A DNA stretch of 64,000 nt from Glandiceps talaboti (lineage: Eukaryota > Hemichordata > Enteropneusta > Spengelidae). Location of the stretch: contig NC_135550.1 in assembly GCF_964340395.1 (NCBI RefSeq), positions 33,760,176 through 33,824,175 on the forward strand. The letters run 5' to 3'. The translations under genes were made by a program, and so were the position numbers. Below are positions 1 through 12,900 of this stretch, piece after piece; within the stretch, counting starts at the first letter, position 1; every line of letters begins with the position of its first letter. The notes under the pieces are model-generated. The model saw nothing but the letters and a program-made list of their open reading frames with translations. It searched no databases and was not told the origin of the DNA.

Positions 1-400
1 GTATTGTTGTAGATAGACATTGTAGAAAGACAAAGTCAAGAATTTGTGTATGTATTTCTATAAAGGCAATACAGAGCAAAGAAATGTATATGTATGCATT
101 ACTTTTGGTGCTGATATCACTGTTTACAGAGTGATGGCCATTTTGTCAAGAACAATAATGATTTACCACATAATTAAAAATCCCATTAATACATAGAGAT
201 TCCATTCAAGTGTCAACCACCTTGTCATCAGGTGTAAGCTTTCTTTTAAGACCCTGACCTCTGACCTAGACTTTGACTTACAGTGTCAATCATCTAAATC
301 AATTAAGCCATTTCTTGCTTATATCACAAAGATGTATTACACATAGTATTTATTTGTTGATACTTTCTTTTCAATCACTGCCACCATTCAGTCACATAGG
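1..400. repeat. Dispersed repeat fragment upstream of the first visible exon
   Basis: No exon is seen here. Phrases such as 'agattccattcaagt', 'agctttcttttaagacc' and 'gacctctgacctagac' recur near 51.64-52.08 kb and, more weakly, near 24.36-24.44 kb and in the 62 kb array. This marks an old interspersed repeat family. It has no coding potential that I can see. Confidence 0.5.
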
Positions 401-404
401 AATA

Positions 405-780
405 TATTTATTTATTTATTTATTTATTTATTTCTGAGGATGACCTATGGGATGAATCCCATTTACAGGCTCCAACAATAAAATTGTACAAGACAAACAC
501 CACAACATGCACAAACTTAAAGTGTACTTGAAATGGAAGACGAACAAAAAATAAATACCTAAAATAAAAACAACTTATATCACATTACAATATAAACACT
601 TAAACACATCAACTGAAATGTTAAAATACATTAATCTAAAATAATCTGATTCAGTAAAGTCTTAAATCATGGCATAGTGCTAAAAATATCAATCAAAGAA
701 GTACTCTGTACAGTTCTATTAAAACACCTCATGCTCCTAATTAAAGGCAAGTATTTACTAATATTTATGTGATGGAATAC
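405..780 (-). repeat. (TTTA)n tract and probable 3' end of a LINE-like element
   Basis: A TTTA microsatellite at about 405-433 is followed by 'gaggatgacctatgggatg' and 300 bp of AT-rich sequence. Read on the minus strand this looks like a retroelement 3' UTR ending in an (AAAT)n tail, but no reverse-transcriptase motif survives. The run of 17 G at 784-800 lies next to it and just before the first exon. Confidence 0.4.
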
Positions 781-840
781 AATGGGGGGGGGGGGGGGGG
801 CTTTATGAAGACTTTAATCCTGTTTGTTTTCAAAGTATAG

Positions 841-962
841 AATTCTATGGAATTAACAGCCGAGTATAAAGTCAAACAACAAAATCCTGAAATAAGTCTA
901 GTTCCAGCTGTGGCAGGCCAGAAATTTGAAGTGACAGCAAAATCATACAACCAGGAATTCAG
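841..962 (+). CDS. CATSPERB: CatSper subunit exon 1 of window
   Basis: Acceptor 'aaagtatag' precedes it and donor CAG|GTATGG follows. It is open in phase 0 and ends in phase 2 (residues 1-40 of the visible protein). An ATG at 847 lies inside, but the acceptor and the missing signal peptide argue for an internal exon. This is the least certain exon, since no homology motif is visible. Confidence 0.5.
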
Positions 963-3900
963 GTATGGTTTACGTTTTCATGCATTCTTAGACATCTAAG
1001 ATCTGGGATATTGTTTGTTTGTGAATGTACTAGCTACCAATCATTAAACACATCAATGTTGAGTATTTGGCTTCAGATTTTAAATACCTCTTCAATAATG
1101 TTTAAATAATAGTACCAAGGTCTTCTTTCTTTGATTTTCAATTTTCTCCATTGACTTAGAAGATGCCTGTTGTAACATCTTCATTTGAATGAACAATTTT
1201 ATTTAATTATAATTTATGCACAACTTTAACACTCAAGCCTGGAAATAACACATCAACATTTTGAGGCTGTTAATGTGTTTTGTAGTAGCACTGATCCCAG
1301 TGAATTAATGTATGAAACTTGTATGAAACAATGTAAATGTCATTGGCGCTTAAATGAAAACTATCTATTTTAGATATAATGATATTTCAATTATGATATA
1401 GTACATGTAAACATTTTCAGATATTTGAAAATCCAAAGATATTCATCAGCTTGACTTCATGATATATATAAAGGTTATTTTATCACAAGCAGGAAATCTT
1501 ACCAATATCCACTTGACGCCATTAATATCCGGTGGAAACATTCAGTCCACTGGAGAAGTCAGTTGAGTCTAGACGAAATAATTGGACATAGTAACATTTC
1601 CTGGTTGTGATAAAATAACCTTTATATTTGAAAATTGTTATGTTGGCTACATATGTGTATGCTAATAATAGGATTTCTTCTTCAGATATTGGAATATTAC
1701 AGCTGATCTTCACTATGCAGATTTCCATCAGCTGCAGGTCAAAGTTCAAGGCTCTCTTCATCTTTCCAAAGGACTCTGCTTCATAAGGTATAAACTTGAT
1801 CAGTAGACCGTAAGATATACCGTTTTAGGGTGTCCCCAAGCATTGGCCTTCCTCTTTCATAAAGTTTAACACGAAACAATTGTAAAAACTTGTGTAAGAA
1901 GTATATAGGGCAGAACAACACAACATGTCATAAAGTCTATTTGATAAAGTGATATAGGAATATTTTTATTTTGTATTATTTCACTTCATCACATTTATGA
2001 CAGTGTTTCTTTTTTCTTACCCTAGTCAATAAGTTCATATGTAAATATTATTTGATAGCAGGTGTGGTTTTTTTTATCAATCTGCCTCTGTTAGCATTTG
2101 TATTATTGTATTGTATAAATGTATTTATTTTTGGATGACTGAAAGCTGTTAATTTATGTTATTACACATGTCCAGGCTTTGGAAACCTTATATGATATTG
2201 TACAGTAAAGAACTTCAATGAAAGTAAAACCTTGAAAACAGAATGTCATGTAGATACTTATTATGAAAGTGATTAATCATATGCAATTGTTGCATATATA
2301 ATGACCACAAAAAAACTACTATAATTCTACTATGAATTGACCAGTATGTGTGACTTTGTTTCAGGATTTTCAATGTTTTGATTTAAAAAACCCAAAACAG
2401 AATCGATAGCTGACACTTTGATATGAATGATCCTGTACATTAATTGTTTCAACAACACAAAAATACTGTTGATCAAAGTATGTAATGTCGTTAACATTTC
2501 ATCATCTTTGTATGACCCTGTAAAGCAACATAGAATGCAAAATTCAGCTGTTTTATTAAACTATTATGGGTATGTTTTGTCAATGTTTTTTGTTCATGTG
2601 TGGTAAATTGCTATAAAATTGTTGTTCTCCTTGAAAGCATATGTGATAATACTCATATACGGTACTCAATGAAGCCATACATTTTGTGTTGTACAGTATA
2701 TATACAATTTATAGCTCAGTATCTACATTATGAGATTATAGATATGGATATTTTAAAATTTACTGCCAACACATACGTTTTTTTAGTGGTTGGTTATCAT
2801 CAATTGCTCCATACTTTACTCAGGGAACTGATGGACTATAGGAATAGATTTGACATATTAAACAAAAATTTAATAAGTAAGATCCAGACACTGTAGAAAA
2901 TATTAAAATACTGTTGATCAAAGTGTACAGTTAAGAATCGAAATTTACTGATGTAGTTTTTAATAGTATTCATTTACTTCAAATGATAATTGAAGTGGCA
3001 CAAGCTGAAGGTTCAATACTCAAGTGAAAATGTTTCTAGCAACTTTGATTAAACTATTCTTGTATAAATGATGTTAATGTTGATGCATGCCTTCTATGAC
3101 ATTACAATTAGTGCTGTGGCATGGGTAGAACTGTTGATTGTATAGTAGGAAGTTCCTTTGCATACATATAATGTATATGATGTCATTGAATCGTTTATAC
3201 CTTATATTGTAATACCAGGGATGAGTTTAGTTATTTGCAAGTGATATTTAAGTACAGTGCACCCTTAAATGATAGTCAAATTTAGGTTAGGTGGGTCAAA
3301 AATGATAGAAGATGAAATTTCTTGTGAGTCGCCACATAGTAAGAGATAGGGGAACATCAAATTTTGGTGCATCACTAGAAATTGTGTGCGTCAGTGGCAT
3401 GTCAAATTGGCTAAGATTGAGGGCACACTGGTTAACTATACATCTGAATACTATGAATACCTTTTAATATGCAGAAAAAAATTACATCCGCAAACATATA
3501 AACTTGAGCTTGTGCCCCTTTAATGGTTTAATTAGGGTATATGCAAACCATATTATTTGGTGCAAACCATATTATTTGGTACATGTATTGATGGTAACAA
3601 TGCACATGAGTTTGATATAGTTTGCTGGTATAGTTTTTAATTGTAATCAGTTATTCATAACACAAAGTCCATGTGTCCTATAAAGCTTGTTTAAGTAGCT
3701 ATTTTATTGAGACACATACATCCAAATAAGTTATGAAAAAACAAGTTGTTTAAAGGAAATAAAACAATACTAAAAGCACAAATACAAGACACAAATAACT
3801 AAGGCAAAAATAACTTCATGTCAAATAAATCTAGGATAAGCAAAAAACACTTTGGGCAGAGAGCACAACTGATCTGATCGATGGCTAGATTGGCGAGTAT

Positions 3901-6900
3901 GAATTGTGGTGCGAGTAGAGGCGAGTTGGGGCCTGTTGGAGGCTGAGTGATACCAGTTGGAGGTGAATGAGGTTGAAAGGGGTGGTGGTGGGAATGTGGA
4001 GAAGTGTACTACAGCTGTGATGGTAGTGAATTCTTGTGAAAGCATGAGGTGATAGGAAATAAAAGTGTGACTGGTGAGGTCTGTAAACAGTGGTTATGTA
4101 ATTGCCAGGTGTGTACCTTCCTGTGTTGTCAAACACTTATTTAACAAGTTAAATATTGTAATAGCATATATGATAGCTGTAGCTCAGAATTTTGTATTCC
4201 AAAATTATTGTGCATAGGAGCAAATTCTAAATGCTTTGCCCGTTATGGAAGGCATTAAATCTACACATGTTTGAGATATGATGTATTTAGTGTAGTAGAT
4301 AAAAGTCAACAATGTGTTGTTTGAGATATTCGTACTCATCAGTAAACCTAAGTTTGCAGAGTCAGACATTGTCTCACCTCACCATGTTGTTTGTACCAAG
4401 AGAGATATTCATCATTAGACCCAAGTTTGCAATGTCAGTGAGTCAGATATTGTCTCACCATGTTGTTTGTACACTTTGTGAACAGATCAAGAGATACACT
4501 CATCAGTAAACCTAAGTTTGCAACTGTCAATGAGTCTGACATTGTCTCACCTCACGATGTTGTTTGTACCAAGAGAGATATTCATCATTCAACCTAAGTT
4601 TGTAGTGTCAGTGAGTCAGATATTGTCTCACCATGTTGTTTGTACACTTTGTCAACAGAGCGACAGATATACTCATCAGCAGACGTAAATTTGAATTCAG
4701 CAAGTTAGACATTGTTAGCTGGACAGGACTAAAAGGATGGAGCAGTACACCAGTTGTTGTGCAGGTATACATGGTTTATTTGCAGACCTTCATATATCCT
4801 TGCTATACCATGGTTCATATTCCCATAGTCAAAGAAATATTTGTTTTATAAGTACCCAGTGGTACTTAGCTCGCTACATGTTGTTGTCAATGTTGATATC
4901 ATGTCTACATATGACATAGCATACAGCATTTACTTTTATTATGAAATTATGTTAGCAAACACATGATTGACCGAATTTCTCCAATTATTTGTGTCTTGAC
5001 TAATCAGAATGTCTTAGACATTCAGACCCATTTTACGCATTCAGCGCATGCTCTTTTCCCACCATGATATAGTAATTGTTGTAAAGTTTACTGTTCTAAG
5101 TGTATGAAACTTTTAACGTGTTTGAGACAGTTCCACGTTGTATTTATAAAGTATGTGGCGATATTTAGAAGGCAGCAATGAGCTTCCGAAGAAGAAGACG
5201 AATTTAAACAGACACTGTTTTTTAAAGGCTGGTATTAAAGCCGGTAAATGTTAGCGGGTTTCCCGATCAATTTACTTGCATGAGACCATATGTTGCAACA
5301 AGTATCAAAAAAGGGCTGAATATATCTAAAGTAGAAAAGTTTTTTAGTAGATACATCTAAGTATTTAGCAATGTGACGAAGAGCTGCAAGATTAGAAGAT
5401 ACTTTTGCATGCAAATGTTGACAATGTGAAGTCCATGAGAGTGTAGAGTCAATGATAAGTCAGAGTGATTTTTCAACTTCGCTGAAAGAAAGAGACTTGT
5501 TGTTATAGATAACAGAAAAGGAAGTGGGCAAAGAAAGGTTCTTTTTAGGGTGAATTACCATAGCTTTGGATTTATTTGTATTAATGATCATATGGTTTTG
5601 ATTACACCAGGTGTGAACTTTAGACAGATCATCGTTAATAGTTTGATTTACTATGGAAATATCAGGGGAGGAATATAGAAGAGTAGAGTCATCAGCATAG
5701 GTATTATTATGGCAGTGTTCAACTTCTAAATGGAGGTCATTAATATAAAGGAGGAAAAGAAGAGGACCAAGGATAGAACCTTGAGGGACGCCAGACTTAA
5801 TAGATAACATGGAAGAATTGCTATTTTTAAAGGAAACAAACTGTTTTCTGTCCTTAAGATATGAAGTGAACCAATTTATAGCCGAAGAATCAAAGTTGTA
5901 GAGTTTAAGTTTCTCAATAAGCAATGAATGGTTAATAAGATCAAAGGCCTTAGAGAGATCAAGAAAAATGATACCACTCCAGTTATTGTTATTTATTGCA
6001 GTATAGCACTGATTAACGAAATAAGTGAGAGCAGTCTGACAAGAATGACCCGGACGAAAGCCCGATTGAAACGAATAAAGAAGATTAAACTTGTTGAGAT
6101 AAAGATACAGACTTTGGTGAACGTGGGATTCTAAAAGTTTGGATAAACAAGGTAGAATAGAAATGGGTCGAAAATTGGAGCATTTATCAGTAGAATTACT
6201 TTTATGAAAAGGAAGCACCTTAGCAATTTTCCAAGCAGATGGAAAGTGATTATTGATTATGCAGAGGTTAACAATTCTAAAAATGTGTGTAGCAATATAA
6301 GGAGCTGTAGATTTCAAAATCTTAGCGCTTATAAAATCATACCCGGTTGACTTAGAAGTATCCAAATCTAGAAGGAATTTCAAAACCTTCATTTGCGACG
6401 AGATAAGTGGAATTCGGAAGCTGTAATGAATGTCTTTAGAGTCAACAAAATTATTTAACTTAGTGGGATCAAAAGTCTCATGCATAATATCTTTGTTGAG
6501 AGCATCTGCAATGTCGGTGAAATGTCTGTTGAAAGCTTCGGCAATATCCATAGAAGATGTCAGTTCAGTGCCATCAACATATAGCTTTGAGGGTTTAGAC
6601 GGAGAAGACTTGGGATGAAGATCATGAATGGCTTTCCAAATATTGATGTTATGGGATTTGTTGGCAATAAGCTTAGAGTAATAATTTTTCCTGAGGGATG
6701 ATGTAAGCATGTTTACGTAGTTCCTTTGTTTCTTGTATTCAACGGTATTATTTGAAGCTTTCAACTTGTCTCTAAGGTTGCGTGCATTATGAAGTTCAAC
6801 GGTATGCCTGGAAGGTAGATTTGCATAACGAACTCGCTTGGATTTGAGTGGAGCATGCTTGTTGAAGATACTGGAGAAAGTTGAAATCCAACTATTTACA

Positions 6901-9900
6901 GTACAGTTACCATATCACGCTCCCACGTCAAAAAAACTTGCATTGTAAGACATGTTTAGCCATAGTTGTCTTCATCATGGTCAGATTTCTTACACAAACA
7001 GTCAAGTCAGAGACGATACTCAATACACCACTGTATGGTATACGGGTAGGGCTTTATTGGGGGGGGCCTTCAGTATATATTCGAAGGAAGACGAAACCGC
7101 TCCGTGTCACTTTTGTGGATGGAAATTTAGAAGAGGTCCTTTGTGCACATGAAAGAAAATATAATGGCTGTTTTCTTGTAGGGGACTTTAATATAGATGT
7201 TACCAGAAATTCAAATTCTGACGCACACAATTTATTAGACACTCTGGCATGTTACCATTTTGAACAATTAATTAACACACCAACACGGATAACGAGTACT
7301 TGCCGTTCTACTATTGATCACTTATATACAAACGTGTCAAATGGCCAAATCGATTCGGGTACAATTGTAACTGATATCTCAGACCATTTTCCTATATTTG
7401 CATGTTTTCATTCAATTCAGACACAACAGGCTGCAGATCATGCATATTTTAGGGACTTTTCTACATTCCATGCGCAGGCATTCAAATCCGATCTGAAAGC
7501 TGAAACATGGGCCCAGGTGTTAACTTGTGACGATGTCCAGGTAGCGCTACAAAATTTCACCTCAAAGTTTCTTGACACCTGTGAAATCCATGCCCCTTTA
7601 AAACGCAGAAAGAAAGGCAAAAAAAGACAAAAGGATAAGGCATGGATGACTCTCGGAATTAAAAAGTCAATTAGGACAAAACATAAACTTTACAAGAAGT
7701 TGATCATAAGTAATTTTAATGAAGACTTGCATAAACATTACAGAAAGTACAGGAACATCGTCACAAGTATTCTTAGGAAGGCTAAACAAGAATATTATTC
7801 AACACGTTTGTCTTCGAATAGAGGCAATATGAAAGAGACTTGGGGTGTCATCAATGAACTTATTGGTAAAACAAAACACAAACAATTTATCACGCCAAAG
7901 CAAATATTTCACAACCATAATGGTACTGAGGAAGTTCATACGCAACTAAAGGACATTGTACAAGATTTTAACACATTCTTTGTTCAAGTAGGTGAGCATC
8001 TGGCGAACAAAATACCTCAAAATGACCATATCTCATTTCACGATTTTCTTGGAGAAAAATCTCCCCAATCTTTTTTCCTTAAGCCTGTCACACAATATGA
8101 TGTTGAAAGAATTATTAGAGATATCGATGTCCATAAAGCCACGGGACATGACAATATCTCTTCTAAACTGATTCGTGAGGCCAAAGATAACATATCCATT
8201 CCACTTGCCCACATCATTAATTTATCGTTTTGTTCGGGAAAATTCCCAGATCACCTCAAAGTCGCTCGAATCTTGCCTCTTTTCAAAAAAGGTAATAAAG
8301 ACGATTTGGGTAACTACAGACCGATCTCAATTCTTTCAGTTATTAGCAAAATTTTTGAGAAAAGTGTTAATAACCAATTGATGAATTACTTAGATAAATT
8401 TGACATATTATATGAACATCAGTATGGCTTCAGACATAAATATAGCTGTAAAGTTTCGCTTGTAAATTTGATACAAAGCCTGTTAAATGAACTTGATAAA
8501 GGGCATTTGACAATTGGTATCTTTGTTGATTTTTCAAAAGCATTCGACACAGTTAATCATGCAATCTTAATTTCAAAACTTGATCATTATGGAATCCGTG
8601 GTCTACCTTTACAGTGGTTTAAAAGTTACTTGCAGTGCAGAAGTCAGTATGTTAGCATAAACAACATAGACTCCTATAAATTAAATGTTTCTTGTGGTGT
8701 ACCACAAGGATCAGTTTTGGGCCCTATTTTATTTTTACTGTATATAAACGACATCTCATCCTCATCACCATTTTTTAATTTCAGGCTTTACGCTGACGAC
8801 TCAAATTTATTCCATTCTTTCAAACCCATACATAATAACGTATCACTTAGTCAAGCTGAACACGAATTTGTAAATGTGAATAAATGGTGTAACGCTAACA
8901 AACTGACCATTAATGCTAGCAAAACCGAATATATGGTGATTAAGAGTAAACAAAGTAAACATTCAGTCACTGGTTCAATTACCCTAGATGATACGCTTTT
9001 AAAGGAGGTTGATTGTACATCTTTCATTGGAATTCGTCTTGACAACAATTTGTCTTGGCGGCAGCATATTTTACACACAAAGGAGAAATTATGTAAATTA
9101 ACTGGTATTTTCTATAAGCTAAGATACATGGTTCCACGTTTTACTCTTGTCATGCTCTATAACACTTTCATACTGCCACATATTAGTTATGGACTAGAAA
9201 CTTGGGGAAGTGCGTATAAAACGCATTTAAAGGACATTTTACTTGTACAAAAAAAGATCGTTCAGATTATAAATGGTAGTAAGTATAATGCACATACTAT
9301 TGCCCTGTTCAAAAAATTTGATATACTTGACATATATAAACAATATGAGTTTCAAGTAGGTATTTTTGTGCATGATGCACTAAACAATAATCTTCCACCT
9401 ATCTTCCATAACTACTTTTCTTTTATTGCACATGATCGTAATACTCGGTGTAAATTAAGAGGAGATCTTCATGTTCCAAAATATACTAGCCGACTTGGCC
9501 AGTCTTCAATTCAATTTGTCGGTCCCATGCTATGGAACAAAATACCCAACGATATCAGAAATATCCCCAACAGGGCTAGGTTTAAATCAAAATATAAGCA
9601 CTGGATTCTAAGTACATATTAAGGTTATTAGTTATTTGTGTTTTCATTATGCTCCAATTTACATGTACATTTCGTTTTTCTGTTTTCTTATTAATGCAAA
9701 CAATTGTTGTTAGTTGTTTTCTGACTATGTAATCAGTGTTAATTTGAGCAACTACAGTCACAACATTTTTTATGATATGCAATTCGATGCTTTTGAAATT
9801 GAGTGGCTAGACTCGATTAGTTTTCCGAAAACTATTTTTTAGTCTCTCAGTCTCACCCACAACTTGAAATCATTTTCCTTTTGGATGTTATCATTTATTT

Positions 9901-12900
9901 CTTTTCTGTATGTTTATTTCTTGTGGGGTATAAATTTCAATTCAATTCAATTCAAATAAAGTGAATACACAGTTTTCAAGAGGGATAGTTATGCGACAAA
10001 ACTTTCTGCCGTGATGAATTTGTGGGTCTACGTTCGCTAAGAGTTGGAAAGCTACATCAGCTGTTGCCACATGATGAATCTGACTTTGGATATGTGATTC
10101 AGAATTTAGTGAATCGTACAGAGAGGAAGGAGAGGACTGTGATCTCTTAGAGAGTGCAGATAATGTATATTTAATGATTCATTCACACAATCTATGGGTA
10201 TGTATTTCTATGGTGTAATGAATACATTCAGTCTCAGACCATTATAGTCTATAGGAACAGATTATGCAAGAATGAATATATATTCATAGTCTCTGGGTTC
10301 ATAGTTACAAATGAAAATCATAGTGGAAAATAATAGTGGATAGTGAACAATTCATTGTACTCTCTTTTACTTTAGTATATCTAAAGATATGTTGTATCAT
10401 ATTAAAGTTCAAAATCATTTAATCTGTAAATGGAGGGTATATAAATATAGGTTGTGAACGTGAACTACATTGTATGGACCAGCAGTTTTCCTTAAGGACC
10501 AGCAGTATTTGCTACATGTCGGTCCTTATGACCAGTAGTCATTTTCCCTTAAGTTCACACACTGCAAGTGTGGTGTACTCAAGGTTTTAGAACGATTGCT
10601 TGCTGTGTTCTTTGTGGCAGCACTTTCATAAGTATAGCAAGTGAAACCAGATTTAAACTGAATGGCTTCCGTAAGGCTATAGTCTTGCAATTTCATTATT
10701 ATTCAAGAAATTTAGCTCTTATAAGTATCTGTGATTTTTCAAGTCCCAATGAAAGTTAGTTGTCAAAAATGTTGTTCAAATGCCCGCCTCCTATTCTCAG
10801 CACAGGAGAGCTTGCCATCCTCGACCTCACTCGGCTTTCGTGATCCCCTACATACCTGGGATATGCACACCCGTTTCCATGGCAAATAATAAACGAAATT
10901 CAAACCCACATAACATTGCTATAATTACGCATCAGAAAGTTTACATACTTCATGGTTAGCATCATAACAGATTAACAACTTGAATACAGTGAAATTATAC
11001 CAAAACGGTAATATTGCTCTACTTCGTCACTGGGTAAAGTGTATACATTCTTGTTATGACAGACAGACATACCATCTGCTCCAAATCCTATAAGTTTTTG
11101 CTTCCAACTTTCATCAACTTTGTCACATATAATTTTTGTCGCACTAACATCGGCATGTGCGTGTTGAACTTCCTTCTGTCCCACTAAATTCACCACAAGT
11201 TTACAAGTCTACTCGTAGCATGTAAACTATTTGATACTCCTGCATAGCTCTATCAGTGTCACCGTCAATCAAAATAAAAATATATTTAGCTTCGTTTCTG
11301 ATATCATTAGCTAAATCATTCGTGATTTGTCCAGCAATTGTTCCGATCATATTTGTGAGTGTTATCATAGGTTGGATTTAATCACTACGGGAAAATTGTC
11401 AAGATTTTGTTGAGTGGCGTGCCCTCACTATACACTAATTATATAGAGGTCAATGTATAGGTCACCAGTATTGATACATTGTTGCAAACCCGCACAATGG
11501 ACTGCTGAATAGAAATATTCATTATTATGTAGGCAGTGTTGAAGGCCAACAATTTTCTTCGTAGGCTTGGTCTATTTACCATATTTTGACCACATACATT
11601 TCAGCATAATTATAGATTATTACACTTGATAAATATGTGAGAGTGTATATATTTCGAGATACTGAGTTAGATAAACAATTACAAGCCTTGCAACAAACAG
11701 AGGTAGTTTGTTATCGGGAGAAATCAGAAAAGAAAACGGTAAAAAGGAGATGATTCGAGGTCAATATAATACTTCCTAAACTTCTAATCGAAAATCTAAA
11801 AAGATACGATTTACAATTTCTCTTTATTCATCTGTGCATTAGTGTGTGAAATTTCAAAATGATATGTCCATATTTGACGAAATTGAAACGATGATAAATG
11901 TTTCATCCGTTTGGGAACTCAATGCCTATTGTAAACCTATTGAAAAATGCTATTTTGTTATCACTGTAGGAGTTTTTAAGGCAAAAAAAAAAGTGTGCAT
12001 CACTTACATACCCCGCTTCGATCTTTTTTTTTCTTGTGTTTGTCCAGCCAATGCAGACTGCAGATCCAAGGGGAAACACAAAATAACTCTCCCTACATTA
12101 ATTGCTACTTCAGGGAAGACAACTGCACAACTAATCATGAACAATTAAAAAAAAATTTGTGTCGTCACACCAGTTTAGACAACGTTTCCTGACCAGAAAC
12201 AACAACTTTCTTTTGTGTCACCTTCAGGACTAATTACCGAAAATATGCCAATAACTTATCAAAACTAAAAGCTACATCGATACTATTTTCAGGACAGATG
12301 CGCTTTGGTATTGCGAATGTATGAACTGAATTACATTGAATTCAACGCTTGCATTCTTGAGAAGTTGAGATATAGCCTAATTACCGAAAACCATTAATTA
12401 ATTAATTAATAAATTGCACATTGATATTCATGGGATGTTTACCAAAACCTAATCATTTCTTGCCATTACCCTACAGAACACATGTGCCAAATTCCATTTG
12501 AATTGAGCAAGATGCTTGACAGACTTTTCACCCCTTAACGTTTTTCCTTCCTTACGGAAAGATAATAAATACCACTAGTATGTGCATGCACCGGTGTAAG
12601 TAATCTCTGGTACATATTGTATAATGTACATTATCATATTTAACAATATAGAAACTGAACAGTTGTTTGTGGATCATTATATTATTTGTGGATTGATGTG
12701 ACCTGATATCCAATATTGATGTCTGAATTTTCTCCATCACTTTCTAGGATGCCTGTTCACGAAATGTAGCTGCATTGATGACCAGGTTGGTTATGACAAA
12801 CTAGAACAAATTATGTGGCAGTTACTGTAAATCTTCATTCATAGTGTTTTACATGTATAGCTTCAATTTTTTTTTTTACATTGAATGTATCTTTAGAAAC

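Noticed and set aside
3821-4136. Overlapping minus-strand frames with Ser/Pro/His-rich translation
   Set aside because: No domain, low complexity, no splice or start context; probably chance in a G-rich plus strand.
6881-7130. N-terminal 80-90 residues of the 913-codon frame
   Set aside because: They do not resemble a LINE endonuclease N-terminus and include sequence before the truncation point; not real protein.
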